In this document: piece after piece, positions 16,070-24,447 of the stretch | Layout: every line of letters starts with the position of its first letter | Position numbering within the stretch: the first letter of the stretch is position 1 | Source of the DNA: Chryseobacterium sp. Leaf404 | GTDB lineage: Bacteria > Bacteroidota > Bacteroidia > Flavobacteriales > Weeksellaceae | Direction of reading: 5' to 3' | Assembly (NCBI RefSeq): GCF_001424145.1 | Contig: NZ_LMQM01000012.1 | Span: 246,744 to 310,743, forward strand | Length of the DNA stretch: 64,000 bases | Program-made: the position numbers and the translations under genes | Notes under the pieces: generated by a model | Databases searched by the model: none | The model's input: the letters and a program-made list of their open reading frames with translations, nothing else | What the model was told of the DNA's origin: nothing

Positions 16070-17425
16070 TCAAACCTCTTTATTCTCTCCACCATTATGC
16101 TGAAAACCAATCGCGCGTCGTGGTTCTTCCACAGCTTTGTAGGAATCAAGTTCTGCTTTTAAAGCTTTAATTCTAAACTGAAAATCTTCGAAATTATTGA
16201 TTACAGCATCATTGAGGAATTGTGCGACCTGATTAAGATATTCCGGAGTGAGTTTGGATGCAGCCTCACGCAGAGCGCCGTTGATGAGATTCTTATCAAT
16301 AACCAGTTTTTCATTTCTTGTTTTCTGATAAAGATTTTTAATTCGCTTTTTCAAACTCTGACTGAAATCAATAATCATCGTATTGCTGAACGTCTTCATC
16401 TGCGCTGAAACGCTGTGCCAGAAAGGAATTTTATCCGCTTTATTGTTTTTTAAAATTTTAAATAATAAAGAATCTCCATCAAGACCTTTGAGCATGGAAT
16501 AGAGAATAATTTCAGCTCTCTCGGATGCATTTGGAGGGAAAACCGGAACGAGAACATCAAATCTTCCCGGCGCCAGAATTTCTTCATCGATGTCAGAAAC
16601 AGAATTGGCCGAGCCTAACATTAAAATATCTGAAGAGGCAAACTTGCTGATTTGATGCAAAATAACTTCCTGAGTTTCAAGATTGCAGGTGGCAACGCTG
16701 TTTTCGGCATTTCTTTCCATCATAATTTCATCAAAATCTTCAAGAAAAAGAGCTGCTTTCCCGTCTTTCAGAATGTTTGAAATAAAATCATTGAATGTGG
16801 TCTGATTACCGTCTACCAAAGTGTTTGAAAGGTAATGCTTTTTGATTTCTTTAAATTTATAACCAATGATTTCAGCGATTTTGTTCCCCCAGAAAATCTT
16901 GCCGCTGCCGGGAGGTCCGTAGAGAATAATTCCCACAGGCTTGTGAATTCCCCAGTCTTTAATTTGCTGCGGATTGAGAAACGGCTCCAAAACTCCTGAA
17001 ATATAAAAGAATAAATCCCGGTAACCAATGAAATCACGCTGTTGCAGACTGGTTTTATTACCAAAATAATTGTAGACAAACTGATAATTTCCGCCCAGTT
17101 TCTGATCAACCCCAAAACTTGAAACCGATGATCTGAAAAAACCATTATCAAAGATATTGTTCTGATTTTCTTTTATAATCTGTTCTACTTTGTCTTCGGG
17201 TTGTTTTATGTTTTCCGCAATTTCTTTTGCCGATTTGTTTTCATCTAAATCTTTCTCATACTGACGCAGAAAATCTGAATTTTCGCAGGCAAATTTTTCA
17301 AAATCATCTTTTACTTCAAAATTAGTAGAAATGCATTCTCCAAGCTCAAGATCGAAATCCTGAATAAATCTTTTAATAGCTTCCGGAGATATGTTGAGTT
17401 CGTGGGCAAGTTCTGTAAGCTTCAT
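16070..17425 (-). CDS. AAA+ ATPase with altered Walker A motif
   Basis: I start at 17425 (MKLTELAHELNISPEAIKRFI), which looks like a small helical domain similar to the IF2/FtsK-type N-terminal module. The longer start at 17455 adds ten residues. A helical region (1-140) precedes an AAA+ core: Walker A GPPGSGKI (170-177), Walker B-like AALFLEDFDEIM (about 226-237), sensor 1 LMLGSANSV, and the arginine-finger region LAPGRFDVLVPVFPP. The Walker A Lys is followed by Ile (ATT) where Thr or Ser normally binds Mg2+. That could weaken ATP hydrolysis or be a family trait. Role unknown; a helical C-terminal domain follows. Confidence 0.85.
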   Translation of the reverse strand: MKLTELAHELNISPEAIKRFIQDFDLELGECISTNFEVKDDFEKFACENSDFLRQYEKDLDENKSAKEIAENIKQPEDKVEQIIKENQNNIFDNGFFRSSVSSFGVDQKLGGNYQFVYNYFGNKTSLQQRDFIGYRDLFFYISGVLEPFLNPQQIKDWGIHKPVGIILYGPPGSGKIFWGNKIAEIIGYKFKEIKKHYLSNTLVDGNQTTFNDFISNILKDGKAALFLEDFDEIMMERNAENSVATCNLETQEVILHQISKFASSDILMLGSANSVSDIDEEILAPGRFDVLVPVFPPNASERAEIILYSMLKGLDGDSLLFKILKNNKADKIPFWHSVSAQMKTFSNTMIIDFSQSLKKRIKNLYQKTRNEKLVIDKNLINGALREAASKLTPEYLNQVAQFLNDAVINNFEDFQFRIKALKAELDSYKAVEEPRRAIGFQHNGGENKEV

Positions 17426-17455
17426 ATTCAAATATACTAAATTTTGCTTTTGCAA

Positions 17456-17497
17456 AATTTAGATTTGAGATTTGAGATTTGAGATTCAAAGTTCGAC
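17456..17497. repeat. 7-bp tandem repeat, GATTTGA type
   Basis: Six heptamers in phase: AATTTAG, three ATTTGAG, ATTCAAA and GTTCGAC, directly upstream of the AAA+ gene. Confidence 0.65.
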
Positions 17498-17539
17498 TTT
17501 TAGAAAATATATCATCTAAAATTTTTCCAATCTTTCTCT

Positions 17540-17609
17540 TTCCCGCTTCCATCTTCCCACTTCCTTCTTTCATCTCCAATCTTCCATCTCCGCGCTACCC
17601 TCTTCCCTC
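17540..17609. repeat. 7-bp tandem repeat, TTCCATC type
   Basis: Ten uninterrupted heptamers with consensus TTCCATC (reverse complement GATGGAA), each ending in C. The unit is the complement of that in the M3 peptidase tract at 57386. It fills most of the spacer between two divergent genes. Confidence 0.75.
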
Positions 17610-17684
17610 CTCACCAAATTCTTTTACTCCCTTTGTAACAAACCCGTGAATTGTTCTACTATTTAAACGTAAAGCAAAACAAAC

Positions 17685-18587
17685 ATGGAAAAAGTTTTAT
17701 CAGTAAAAAATCTGACAAAAAAATTCAAAAGAGTCGTTGTGAACGGAATTTCTTTTGATGTTGAAAGAGGCAACGTTTACGGCCTTCTTGGTCCCAACGG
17801 AAGCGGAAAGTCTACCACTTTCGGAATGCTTCTTTCCACCATCAATCCCACTTCTGGTGAATGGTATTGGTTTGGAAAAAAAGGAACAGATCCGGAAACG
17901 CTAAAAAGAATCGGTGCCATCATCGAACAGCCCAATTTTTATCCATATCTGAGTGCTGAAAAAAATCTTAAAATCGTAGCTGAAATTAAAGGAACTCCTC
18001 ACAGCCGAATTGATGAAGTTTTGGCAACAGTAGGGCTTTTGGAAAGAAAAAAAGATGCTTTTAAAACGTATTCCCTGGGAATGAAACAGCGTCTTTCAAT
18101 TGCTTCTTCACTGCTCAACAATCCTGAAGTTTTAATTTTGGATGAACCCACCAACGGACTTGATCCTGAAGGTATTATCCAAATCAGAGAAATTATTTCG
18201 ACCATTGCAAAACAGGGAATCACGATCATTATCGCAAGTCACCTTTTGGATGAAATCGAAAAAATATGCAGCCACGTGATTGTTTTGAAACAGGGAACCG
18301 CCATCTACGGAGGAAGAGTGGATGAAATGACCAGCAATAAAGGGTTTTTTGAACTGAAAGCTGACAACAATTCTGCACTTTCACAGGCGCTGGAGTCTTT
18401 AAACTGGTTCAGTTCGGTTCAGACTGAAGGGGAATTTGTAAAAGCTCACGTTCGTGACGATGCTTCGGTTTCGGCTTCAATGCTTAACCAAAATCTTGCA
18501 GAAAAAGGCATTTACCTTTCTCATCTCAACAAGAAAAAACTATCGCTTGAAACTCAATTCCTTGAACTTGTAAAAAACACTAAATAA
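17685..18587 (+). CDS. ABC transporter ATP-binding protein
   Basis: ATPase half of an ABC-2 exporter. Walker A GPNGSGKST is at 36-44, the Q-loop at 81-82 (EQPNF), the signature YSLGMKQRLS at about 129-138, Walker B VLILDEPTNGLDPEG at 149-163, and the H-loop in IIIASHLLDEIEKI. It resembles bacitracin-resistance (BcrA) and lantibiotic-immunity type ATPases, with a C-terminal extension (about 225-300) characteristic of that group. The permease gene follows 2 bp after the stop. Substrate unknown; antimicrobial peptide export is the usual guess for the group. Confidence 0.93.
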   Translation: MEKVLSVKNLTKKFKRVVVNGISFDVERGNVYGLLGPNGSGKSTTFGMLLSTINPTSGEWYWFGKKGTDPETLKRIGAIIEQPNFYPYLSAEKNLKIVAEIKGTPHSRIDEVLATVGLLERKKDAFKTYSLGMKQRLSIASSLLNNPEVLILDEPTNGLDPEGIIQIREIISTIAKQGITIIIASHLLDEIEKICSHVIVLKQGTAIYGGRVDEMTSNKGFFELKADNNSALSQALESLNWFSSVQTEGEFVKAHVRDDASVSASMLNQNLAEKGIYLSHLNKKKLSLETQFLELVKNTK

Positions 18588-18589
18588 TC

Positions 18590-19435
18590 ATGACTAAACT
18601 ATTAAAATTAGAATACTACAAAAATCTGAATTATACTCCGTTTAAGGTTTTTACAATTATGTATTTTGCGATACTGGTTATTTTTCTGTGTATCGGTTTG
18701 ATTGACGTGAAAGTTTTCGGAACTACTATCAATCTTAAAGAACAGGGAATGTATAATTTCCCCGGAGTGTGGAATTTTACAACCTGGACTGTTGCCTTGC
18801 TGAAAATATTTTTAGGGTTGATTATTGTCTTTTCAATCTGTCAGGAATTCAGCAACAGAATGTTTAAACAAAATACGATTGACGGTTTAAGCAGAGAAGA
18901 ATTTATTGGTTCAAAACTTTTGACTATCGGTATTTTTACCTTGATTTCTACAATTCTTGTTTTTGCAATCACCCTGTTTTTGGGATACCGTTATTCAAAC
19001 ACAACAGATTCAGCTTTGATTTACAAAGAAATATTTTTCATTGGAAATTATTTCCTGAAACTGTTTACATTTTTCTGTTTTCTGATGTTTTTATCCATAT
19101 TACTCAGAAAATCCATCTTTGTTTTCCTTGCTTTTTTTGGCATCTGGGTGGCAGAAGGTATTCTTGGCGGAATTGAAACTTATACTAAAGTTGCCGGTAC
19201 GCAAGCCGCTGAACGCATGAAAATTTTACAGAATGACTTTTTCATCAGTAAACTTTTTCCTTTGGAAAGTATGTCGAGTTTAATTCCCAATCCGATGGTA
19301 AGAACCAACATGGCAAAAATGATGAATCTGAAATACGAATTTACCTATCCGACAGAAAGTTTAATTGCCTGCATCGTTTGGTGTGTAATTTTTATCGGTG
19401 GGTCTTATGTGATTTTAAAGAAGAGAGATTGGTAG
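18590..19435 (+). CDS. ABC-2 type transporter permease
   Basis: Membrane half of the exporter encoded with the preceding ATPase. It has about six hydrophobic segments: residues 20-40, 62-85, 105-128, 148-172, 177-192 and 255-275. The cytoplasmic motif FSNRMFKQNTIDGLSREEFI after TM2 is typical of ABC-2 permeases of the bacitracin/lantibiotic type. The start codon is 2 nt after the ATPase stop, so translation is probably coupled. A terminator lies at 19625-19657. Confidence 0.88.
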   Translation: MTKLLKLEYYKNLNYTPFKVFTIMYFAILVIFLCIGLIDVKVFGTTINLKEQGMYNFPGVWNFTTWTVALLKIFLGLIIVFSICQEFSNRMFKQNTIDGLSREEFIGSKLLTIGIFTLISTILVFAITLFLGYRYSNTTDSALIYKEIFFIGNYFLKLFTFFCFLMFLSILLRKSIFVFLAFFGIWVAEGILGGIETYTKVAGTQAAERMKILQNDFFISKLFPLESMSSLIPNPMVRTNMAKMMNLKYEFTYPTESLIACIVWCVIFIGGSYVILKKRDW

Positions 19436-19570
19436 GGTTTGGTTAAAGCTAAGGCAGAGGTTCAATGCGTAATTCAGAATTTTACTTAATGCTTCGGAGA
19501 AGCAGAACCTGTGTAGAAAAGTAACAACAAATGAAGCGAAGCTCCGTAGGAGCGACAACTTTATTCTTAC

Positions 19571-19605
19571 TCAATTTCAAACTTCAAATCTCAAATTTCA
19601 AATCG
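19571..19605. repeat. 7-bp tandem repeat, CAAATTT type
   Basis: Five phase-exact heptamers (TCAATTT, CAAACTT, CAAATCT, CAAATTT, CAAATCG) between the ABC permease gene and its terminator. Confidence 0.55.
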
Positions 19606-19624
19606 ATATTAAATCTCAAATAAA

Positions 19625-19657
19625 TTAAAAAGTGATTCTTTACGGATCACTTTTTAA
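19625..19657 (+). terminator. Terminator of the ABC-2 operon
   Basis: TTAAAAAGTGAT (19625-19636) and ATCACTTTTTAA (19646-19657) form a 12-bp perfect stem with a T-rich 3' arm. Confidence 0.8.
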
Positions 19658-19692
19658 TTTAAAATCTTTCTGTTTTTTTTTAACTTTAAAAA

Positions 19693-20331
19693 ATGAAAAG
19701 GAAGAAAATATCTTATTTTCCCGGGCTTATAAGTGCTGCAATAATCCCATTATTATTCTGGTATTTCGGGAATAGGAAATTTAATGAAATAAATATTTTT
19801 GCAAAGTCAATAAGACTTCCCGCAAAAATTGAAAAAGATTCCAGCAACTTATCGATGACTTTTGAACCTTTCAGAGACTGGAACTATAACAAAATCATAG
19901 TTTCTCCGGGAAAGGCATTTGAAAATCAGAATTATTATGTTTCAGAACTAAAAAAAATTCAGCAAAACAATAAAAAAGAAACCGGAATTGAATTTTCTCT
20001 CAGTGATCAAAACAACCTACAGGATATAATTACTGTTTTAGATGCTTTAGAAATTTCAAAACAAGAAATGTATGGATTTGATGCCGAAAAAACCTATCAT
20101 ATTTTCGCTCCACATCTTTACATTGATCCTAACGCCGAAAAAATAGATGATTTTTTGATTTGTGGAACACAGAATTTTTTTGAAGAATCTGAAGGTCAGT
20201 CAAATTTTTATAAAGAAGTTTCAAGCCAGTTTCAAAAACTGCCGAAAGAAGGACTCATATTATTTTTTTCTTTTCTGATATTTCTGAACCTCTCGATGTT
20301 TTCCATTAAAGAAAGGTTTCAAACATTTTAA
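19693..20331 (+). CDS. Bitopic membrane protein of unknown function
   Basis: The 212-residue protein has one hydrophobic helix near the N-terminus (about 9-25, FPGLISAAIIPLLFWYF) and one at the C-terminus (about 188-204, GLILFFSFLIFLNLSMF). The roughly 160 residues between them should sit on one side of the membrane, probably outside. The middle is rich in Lys, Asn and Phe and shows no motif I recognise. The L,D-transpeptidase-like gene follows 41 bp downstream on the same strand, which hints at an envelope role. Confidence 0.7.
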   Translation: MKRKKISYFPGLISAAIIPLLFWYFGNRKFNEINIFAKSIRLPAKIEKDSSNLSMTFEPFRDWNYNKIIVSPGKAFENQNYYVSELKKIQQNNKKETGIEFSLSDQNNLQDIITVLDALEISKQEMYGFDAEKTYHIFAPHLYIDPNAEKIDDFLICGTQNFFEESEGQSNFYKEVSSQFQKLPKEGLILFFSFLIFLNLSMFSIKERFQTF

Positions 20332-20372
20332 ACTTTATACATCAAAAATTCCATTTAAAATCATATTAAGTA

Positions 20373-21038
20373 ATGCGGAAAAAATTTTGGCTAAAAACTT
20401 TCATTAATGCAATAATGATTTTTTGTATTATTTCCTGCTCCAAATCTCAGGAAAAAACGGGACTGCCTGTCGCTTTTGAAAATGATGAGAGGGAAGAAAA
20501 ACCCGTTTTAGATTCAGCAAAAAACCACAAAAAAGCACAGGAAGCATTGGATTTCTGTGAGAAAAATAAATTCAATACAGATTTTGCAATTTTGATTGAT
20601 ATGAGCCTGCATTCCGGCGTGAAAAGATTTTTTGTATATGATTTTAAAGCTGAAAAAATAACCCAAAAACATTTGGTCGGACATGGTTGCGGAAGCAATA
20701 ACTGGAGTTCAGGTGAGTCTAAAGATAGTCCGGAATTTAGCAATGTGGATGGAAGTCATCTTTCATCTCTCGGAAAATACAGAATCGGCGCACGGGGTGC
20801 AAGCGAATGGGGTGTCAAAACAAAATATCTCATGCAGGGCCTTGAAAATACCAACAGTAATGCGCTGAAAAGAGTTATTGTTTTCCATTCATGGGAAAGA
20901 ATGAGCGATGAAGAGATTTTTCCTAAAGGCTCACCGGAAGGTTGGGGTTGTCCTACTCTTTCCAATAATGCTTTTAGAGCAGTAGATCCACTTCTGAAAA
21001 CTTCTTCAAAACCTGTTTTGATGTGGATTTATCAATAA
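20373..21038 (+). CDS. Murein L,D-transpeptidase catalytic-domain lipoprotein
   Basis: The signal peptide ends in the lipobox CIISC (Cys22). The rest matches the L,D-transpeptidase-like domain family common in Bacteroidetes: NTDFAILIDMSLHSGVKRFFVYD, the substrate-side GHGCGSNN, the HSW motif (IVFHSWERM) and the catalytic Cys in EGWGCPTLSNNAF. Such enzymes act on peptidoglycan stem peptides, here from a lipid-anchored position in the periplasm. It ends 4 bp before the terminator that serves the convergent msrAB gene. Confidence 0.88.
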   Translation: MRKKFWLKTFINAIMIFCIISCSKSQEKTGLPVAFENDEREEKPVLDSAKNHKKAQEALDFCEKNKFNTDFAILIDMSLHSGVKRFFVYDFKAEKITQKHLVGHGCGSNNWSSGESKDSPEFSNVDGSHLSSLGKYRIGARGASEWGVKTKYLMQGLENTNSNALKRVIVFHSWERMSDEEIFPKGSPEGWGCPTLSNNAFRAVDPLLKTSSKPVLMWIYQ

Positions 21039-21041
21039 AAA

Positions 21042-21061
21042 AGACCGCCTCGCGGCGATCT
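21042..21061 (-). terminator. Terminator of the msrAB gene
   Basis: On the minus strand, AGATCGCC (21061-21054) pairs with GGCGGTCT (21049-21042) around GCGA with one G-U pair, followed by TTTTTA. Confidence 0.8.
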
Positions 21062-21093
21062 CTAACCAAACACTAATAAACTATGAAAACGTA

Positions 21094-22185
21094 TTATTTT
21101 TTATCTAAAAGAGAAATATAATCTCCATAACCTTTTGCTTTCATTTCCGCTTTCGGAACAAACTTCAGCGATGCTGAATTGATGCAGTATCTTAAACCAC
21201 CTTTATCTTTCGGACCGTCATCAAAAACGTGACCTAAGTGGGCGTCACCCGTTTTGCTTCTTACTTCAATTCTTTCCATTCCGGCAGAACCGTCTTTTTT
21301 TTCTTCAATCAGTTTTTGCGTAATCGGTTTCGAAAAACTTGGCCACCCACATCCTGATTCGAACTTATCCGTTGATATAAATAAAGGTTCTCCCGTGGTG
21401 ATATCGACATAAATTCCTTCTCTCGTTTCGTCCCAATATTCATTTTCAAAAGGTCTCTCGGTCGCATTTTCCTGAGTAACACTGTACTGTTCTGAAGTCA
21501 ATTTACTTTTTAAAGTTTTTTTATCCTGCTTCTGATATTTCACAGCTTTTGGAGGATTTGCATTTTTTGCCATTTCAAACAATCCTGGTTCAATGTGACA
21601 ATAGCCTCCCGGATTTTTTTCAAGATAATCCTGATGATACGTTTCTGCACTGTAGAAATTCTTTAAAGGAATTGTTTCTACCAAAATCGGTTTCTTGTAA
21701 TTTTTCGCCAATTTTTCAACTTCAGATTTTATAATTTCCTGAGTTTCTTTATCTGTCGAGTAAATCCCTGTTCTGTACTGATCTCCTCTGTCATTTCCCT
21801 GCTGATCTTTGCTCGTTGGATCGATGGTTTTGAAATAAAGATCAATCAGCAGCTTTAAATCTACCTCCTCCGGATCGTATTTTACTTTCACGGTTTCGGC
21901 AAAACCTGTTGAATGACTTACAACTTCTTCGTAAGTAGGATTTTTCTTGTTTCCATTCGCATATCCCACTTCTGTTGAAACCACGCCTCTTATCTGCTGG
22001 AAAAAATGCTCGGTTCCCCAAAAACACCCTCCCGCAAAATAAACTTCCTTCAGATTTTTATTCACCATTTCCTCTTTTTTTTCACGTTCAGAAAAACTTT
22101 CTTCAGATTTTACAGCCTTCCTGCACGAGTTGGCAAAAGCGGTAATACCAAGAACAAAAGCCATCAAAACCAATATATTTTTCAT
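21094..22185 (-). CDS. msrAB: Lipid-anchored MsrA-MsrB fusion
   Basis: Repairs oxidised methionine, reducing both S- and R-sulfoxides. I start at 22185 ([21 protein letters not shown]), a lipoprotein signal with the acylated Cys at residue 21; a start at 22203 adds six residues. The MsrA domain has the catalytic motif GGCFWGTEH (about 52-60) and [10 protein letters not shown]. The MsrB domain starts near 240 and has [20 protein letters not shown] and the catalytic Cys in [11 protein letters not shown]. The MsrB part lacks the structural CxxC zinc pairs ([11 protein letters not shown] in their place). The anchor points to protecting envelope proteins. Confidence 0.93.
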   Translation of the reverse strand: MKNILVLMAFVLGITAFANSCRKAVKSEESFSEREKKEEMVNKNLKEVYFAGGCFWGTEHFFQQIRGVVSTEVGYANGNKKNPTYEEVVSHSTGFAETVKVKYDPEEVDLKLLIDLYFKTIDPTSKDQQGNDRGDQYRTGIYSTDKETQEIIKSEVEKLAKNYKKPILVETIPLKNFYSAETYHQDYLEKNPGGYCHIEPGLFEMAKNANPPKAVKYQKQDKKTLKSKLTSEQYSVTQENATERPFENEYWDETREGIYVDITTGEPLFISTDKFESGCGWPSFSKPITQKLIEEKKDGSAGMERIEVRSKTGDAHLGHVFDDGPKDKGGLRYCINSASLKFVPKAEMKAKGYGDYISLLDKK

Positions 22186-22203
22186 TTTATCTTTATTGAA
22201 CAT

Positions 22204-22690
22204 TTTTTTATAATTATTATTTTTAAAACCAAATCAGCTTATAAAATATGCATCTGAATTTAAAATTTATTTTGAAAATCATCAAATTCCGGTTTAAGTA
22301 ATCTACGAGATTTTCCGATAAATGGATTTTAAAATAACCCGTTTTTTTTTAAAAATTAAAGGGATGGCTTATTATAAATTCAGGTCAGTTCGCGCCTTCT
22401 ACTTTACATAGGTTTGATGACATAAAAGCGGAAAAGTAAAATGGCAGAATCATAAAATTATGTTATAATTGCAAAATTTATCATTTGAAACTCCTCATAC
22501 TTTAAGACATCAAGCGATAACGAAACAACACCGCGAAAATTCAGTCAGATTGCCGTAAAAAATTGATAAGGCATAGGGCTTGATGTAATTTGAATGTCTG
22601 GATCATTTCTTAAAATTAAAATAATCTGACGCCGGCATTTATTCTAATTTTAAGAGAAGTAAACACAGCTCAAACACAGAATTATTGTGC
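22204..22690. other. Non-coding spacer, msrAB to the 97-aa gene
   Basis: About 490 bp of AT-rich DNA between divergent genes. I see no open frame, long palindrome or 7-bp repeat in it. Confidence 0.4.
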
Positions 22691-22699
22691 CGAAAATGG

Positions 22700-22707
22700 T
22701 ATATTTG
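22700..22707 (+). promoter_or_regulatory. -7 box of the 97-aa protein gene
   Basis: TATATTTG matches TAnnTTTG 32 nt before the start at 22740. No clear -33 box. Confidence 0.45.
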
Positions 22708-22739
22708 CACTATTTTAAAATTGAAAGAAAATTTATAAT

Positions 22740-23033
22740 ATGGGAAAGAAAAAATATAAAAAACAATTGCTCAGTTCTTTAAAATCGCTTGCTACTACAG
22801 AACATTATATTCTTGAAAGCATGACCAATCTGATGCTTTTGGGAGAATTCAAAAAAAATAAAATTGAATTCAAAGACGGCGACACTTTCAGTTTTAAAGA
22901 CAACATTTTTGATTACAGCGAAGATAAAAACGTAAGAAAACTCGCCAAACTCAGAAGAAAGATGATGAAAGCAATGAATAAAATTGTGGTTAAAAACGAC
23001 TTCAAAGACAAAGAAATTAAATTTTTAAGTTAA
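22740..23033 (+). CDS. Small basic protein of unknown function
   Basis: 97 residues, about a quarter Lys, with no signal peptide or membrane helix. The N-terminal half (LSSLKSLATTEHYILESMTNLMLL) and the stretch KNVRKLAKLRRKMMKAMNKIVV look helical and amphipathic. A -7 box stands 32 nt upstream and a strong terminator follows, so it is very likely a real, separately expressed gene. A nucleic-acid-binding role would fit the charge, but nothing proves it. Confidence 0.7.
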   Translation: MGKKKYKKQLLSSLKSLATTEHYILESMTNLMLLGEFKKNKIEFKDGDTFSFKDNIFDYSEDKNVRKLAKLRRKMMKAMNKIVVKNDFKDKEIKFLS

Positions 23034-23073
23034 TTTTTACTGATCAAATTCATCGAAAGCAGATCCAGACGAA

Positions 23074-23102
23074 AAAAAGTCCCGAATTAATCGGGACTTT
23101 TA
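23074..23102. terminator. Bidirectional terminator between convergent genes
   Basis: AAAGTCCCGA (23076-23085) and TCGGGACTTT (23091-23100) form a perfect 10-bp stem with A and T tracts on either side. It can stop both the 97-aa gene and the efflux operon. Confidence 0.9.
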
Positions 23103-23123
23103 ATTTATACTTGAAAATTGAAA

Positions 23124-24320
23124 TTACTTCTTCGCTTTTTCTTTCAATTCTTCTTTATCTTTATCTGAAGGGTTCCAGACTTTCACATCAGCATTTTTAT
23201 CAATTCCTGAAAGAATCTGAACATTGATACCATCGCTGGCTCCCAGTTTTACATTTACTTTTTTGAATTTTCCGTCTGGCTGTCTCACTTCCACAAAAGG
23301 AACGTCTTTTCCGTTCTTTTTATCGTACTGAATTAAAGATTCATCCAAAAGCAAAGCATTTTTTTCTGATTTTAAAACAATTTCTCCATTAGCAGAAAAT
23401 CCAGCTCTGATGTATTCGTTATTTGGGTTATTTACATCACCTTCCACCGGAAATTTAATTGTTCCGTTATTGTCTTTTCCTTTCGGGGCAATCATTGTTA
23501 ATCTTCCCGGGAACGTTTTATTCTGCAAAGCTCCAATCACAATTTTCATATCCATGCCCTGTTTCAGTTTTCCTGCCTGAGCTTCGTCTATTTCACCCTG
23601 GAAAATCAGTGAATTCAAATCTGCAATGGAACAGATAGTTGTTCCTGCATTGAATGAATTGGCTTCAATCACCTGACTTCCCACTTTCACAGGAACTTCG
23701 AGCACCGTTCCGGCAGCTTTTGAACGGATTTGCGTAGTTGCCAACCCCTGCAATTCGGGTATAGCACCCGTTTTTACGATCTGCAAAGATTTCTGAGCCG
23801 TTACCAGTTGTTGATTTGCATTTCTGAGAGCCTGCTGCTGCGAATAAAGTTGCTGCTGAGCAGTAAGATATTCCTGCTTTGAAATTACCCCCTGCTTATA
23901 CAGTTTTTCAGACATTGCAAACTGGGTCTGGGCATTAGAAAGATTCATTTTAGCGTTGCTGATCTGAAGCTGTGAATTCTGAACACTTTGGGTGGCATTA
24001 TTTACCTCTGCAATGTTTGGAATAATTCTCACAGTAGCGATGAGCTGTCCGGCTTCTACTCTATCGCCTTCGTCTACCAAGATTTTATCGATAATTCCGG
24101 CGATGTTGGGTTTAATTTCAATTTCTTCCTTTGGGATAATTTTTCCGGTAGCCATCACCTTGTCTTCCATGTTTTGAATGGTTGGTTTTCTTGTAAGAAA
24201 CGCTTCAGTCTCCTTTGAGTTTGATTTCACCAAATAGCTGATTCCCATAATCAGGATGCCAGCGAAAATAATTCCGAGGACGATGTAGACCGCTTTTTTC
24301 CAGCTGAACTTCTTTTTCAT
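23124..24320 (-). CDS. Efflux periplasmic adaptor (MacA/HlyD-like)
   Basis: Membrane-fusion protein linking an inner-membrane ABC transporter to an outer-membrane channel. One N-terminal helix (about 9-27) anchors it. Lipoyl/barrel-sandwich halves are visible at about 65-95 (IIDKILVDEGDRVEAGQLIATV) and 205-235, flanking a coiled-coil hairpin (100-170) rich in Gln. A beta-barrel domain with DEAQAGKLKQGMDMKIVIGALQNK follows. It is the last gene of a minus-strand operon with two MacB-like permeases and an ATPase, the normal MacAB arrangement. An outer-membrane TolC partner is not in the window. Confidence 0.9.
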   Translation of the reverse strand: MKKKFSWKKAVYIVLGIIFAGILIMGISYLVKSNSKETEAFLTRKPTIQNMEDKVMATGKIIPKEEIEIKPNIAGIIDKILVDEGDRVEAGQLIATVRIIPNIAEVNNATQSVQNSQLQISNAKMNLSNAQTQFAMSEKLYKQGVISKQEYLTAQQQLYSQQQALRNANQQLVTAQKSLQIVKTGAIPELQGLATTQIRSKAAGTVLEVPVKVGSQVIEANSFNAGTTICSIADLNSLIFQGEIDEAQAGKLKQGMDMKIVIGALQNKTFPGRLTMIAPKGKDNNGTIKFPVEGDVNNPNNEYIRAGFSANGEIVLKSEKNALLLDESLIQYDKKNGKDVPFVEVRQPDGKFKKVNVKLGASDGINVQILSGIDKNADVKVWNPSDKDKEELKEKAKK

Positions 24321-24405
24321 ATATAGTTTATTTTTTTAATTTTCTTTAAATTGGATTGTGTTGAATACAATTTATATTTATTTTTTTCTTTTGTTAAAAT
24401 GATTT

Positions 24406-24447
24406 CGCCCTTTCCCTTGATTCTTTTTACTTTTTCCTTGGCTCTTT
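24406..24447. repeat. 7-bp tandem repeat between the adaptor and permease genes
   Basis: Six phase-exact heptamers: CGCCCTT, TCCCTTG, ATTCTTT, TTACTTT, TTCCTTG and GCTCTTT. The last touches the permease stop codon. Confidence 0.6.

Noticed and set aside
20431..21057. Terminator for the L,D-transpeptidase-like gene at 21042-21061
   Set aside because: The T tract follows the stem only on the minus strand, so it serves the convergent msrAB gene.
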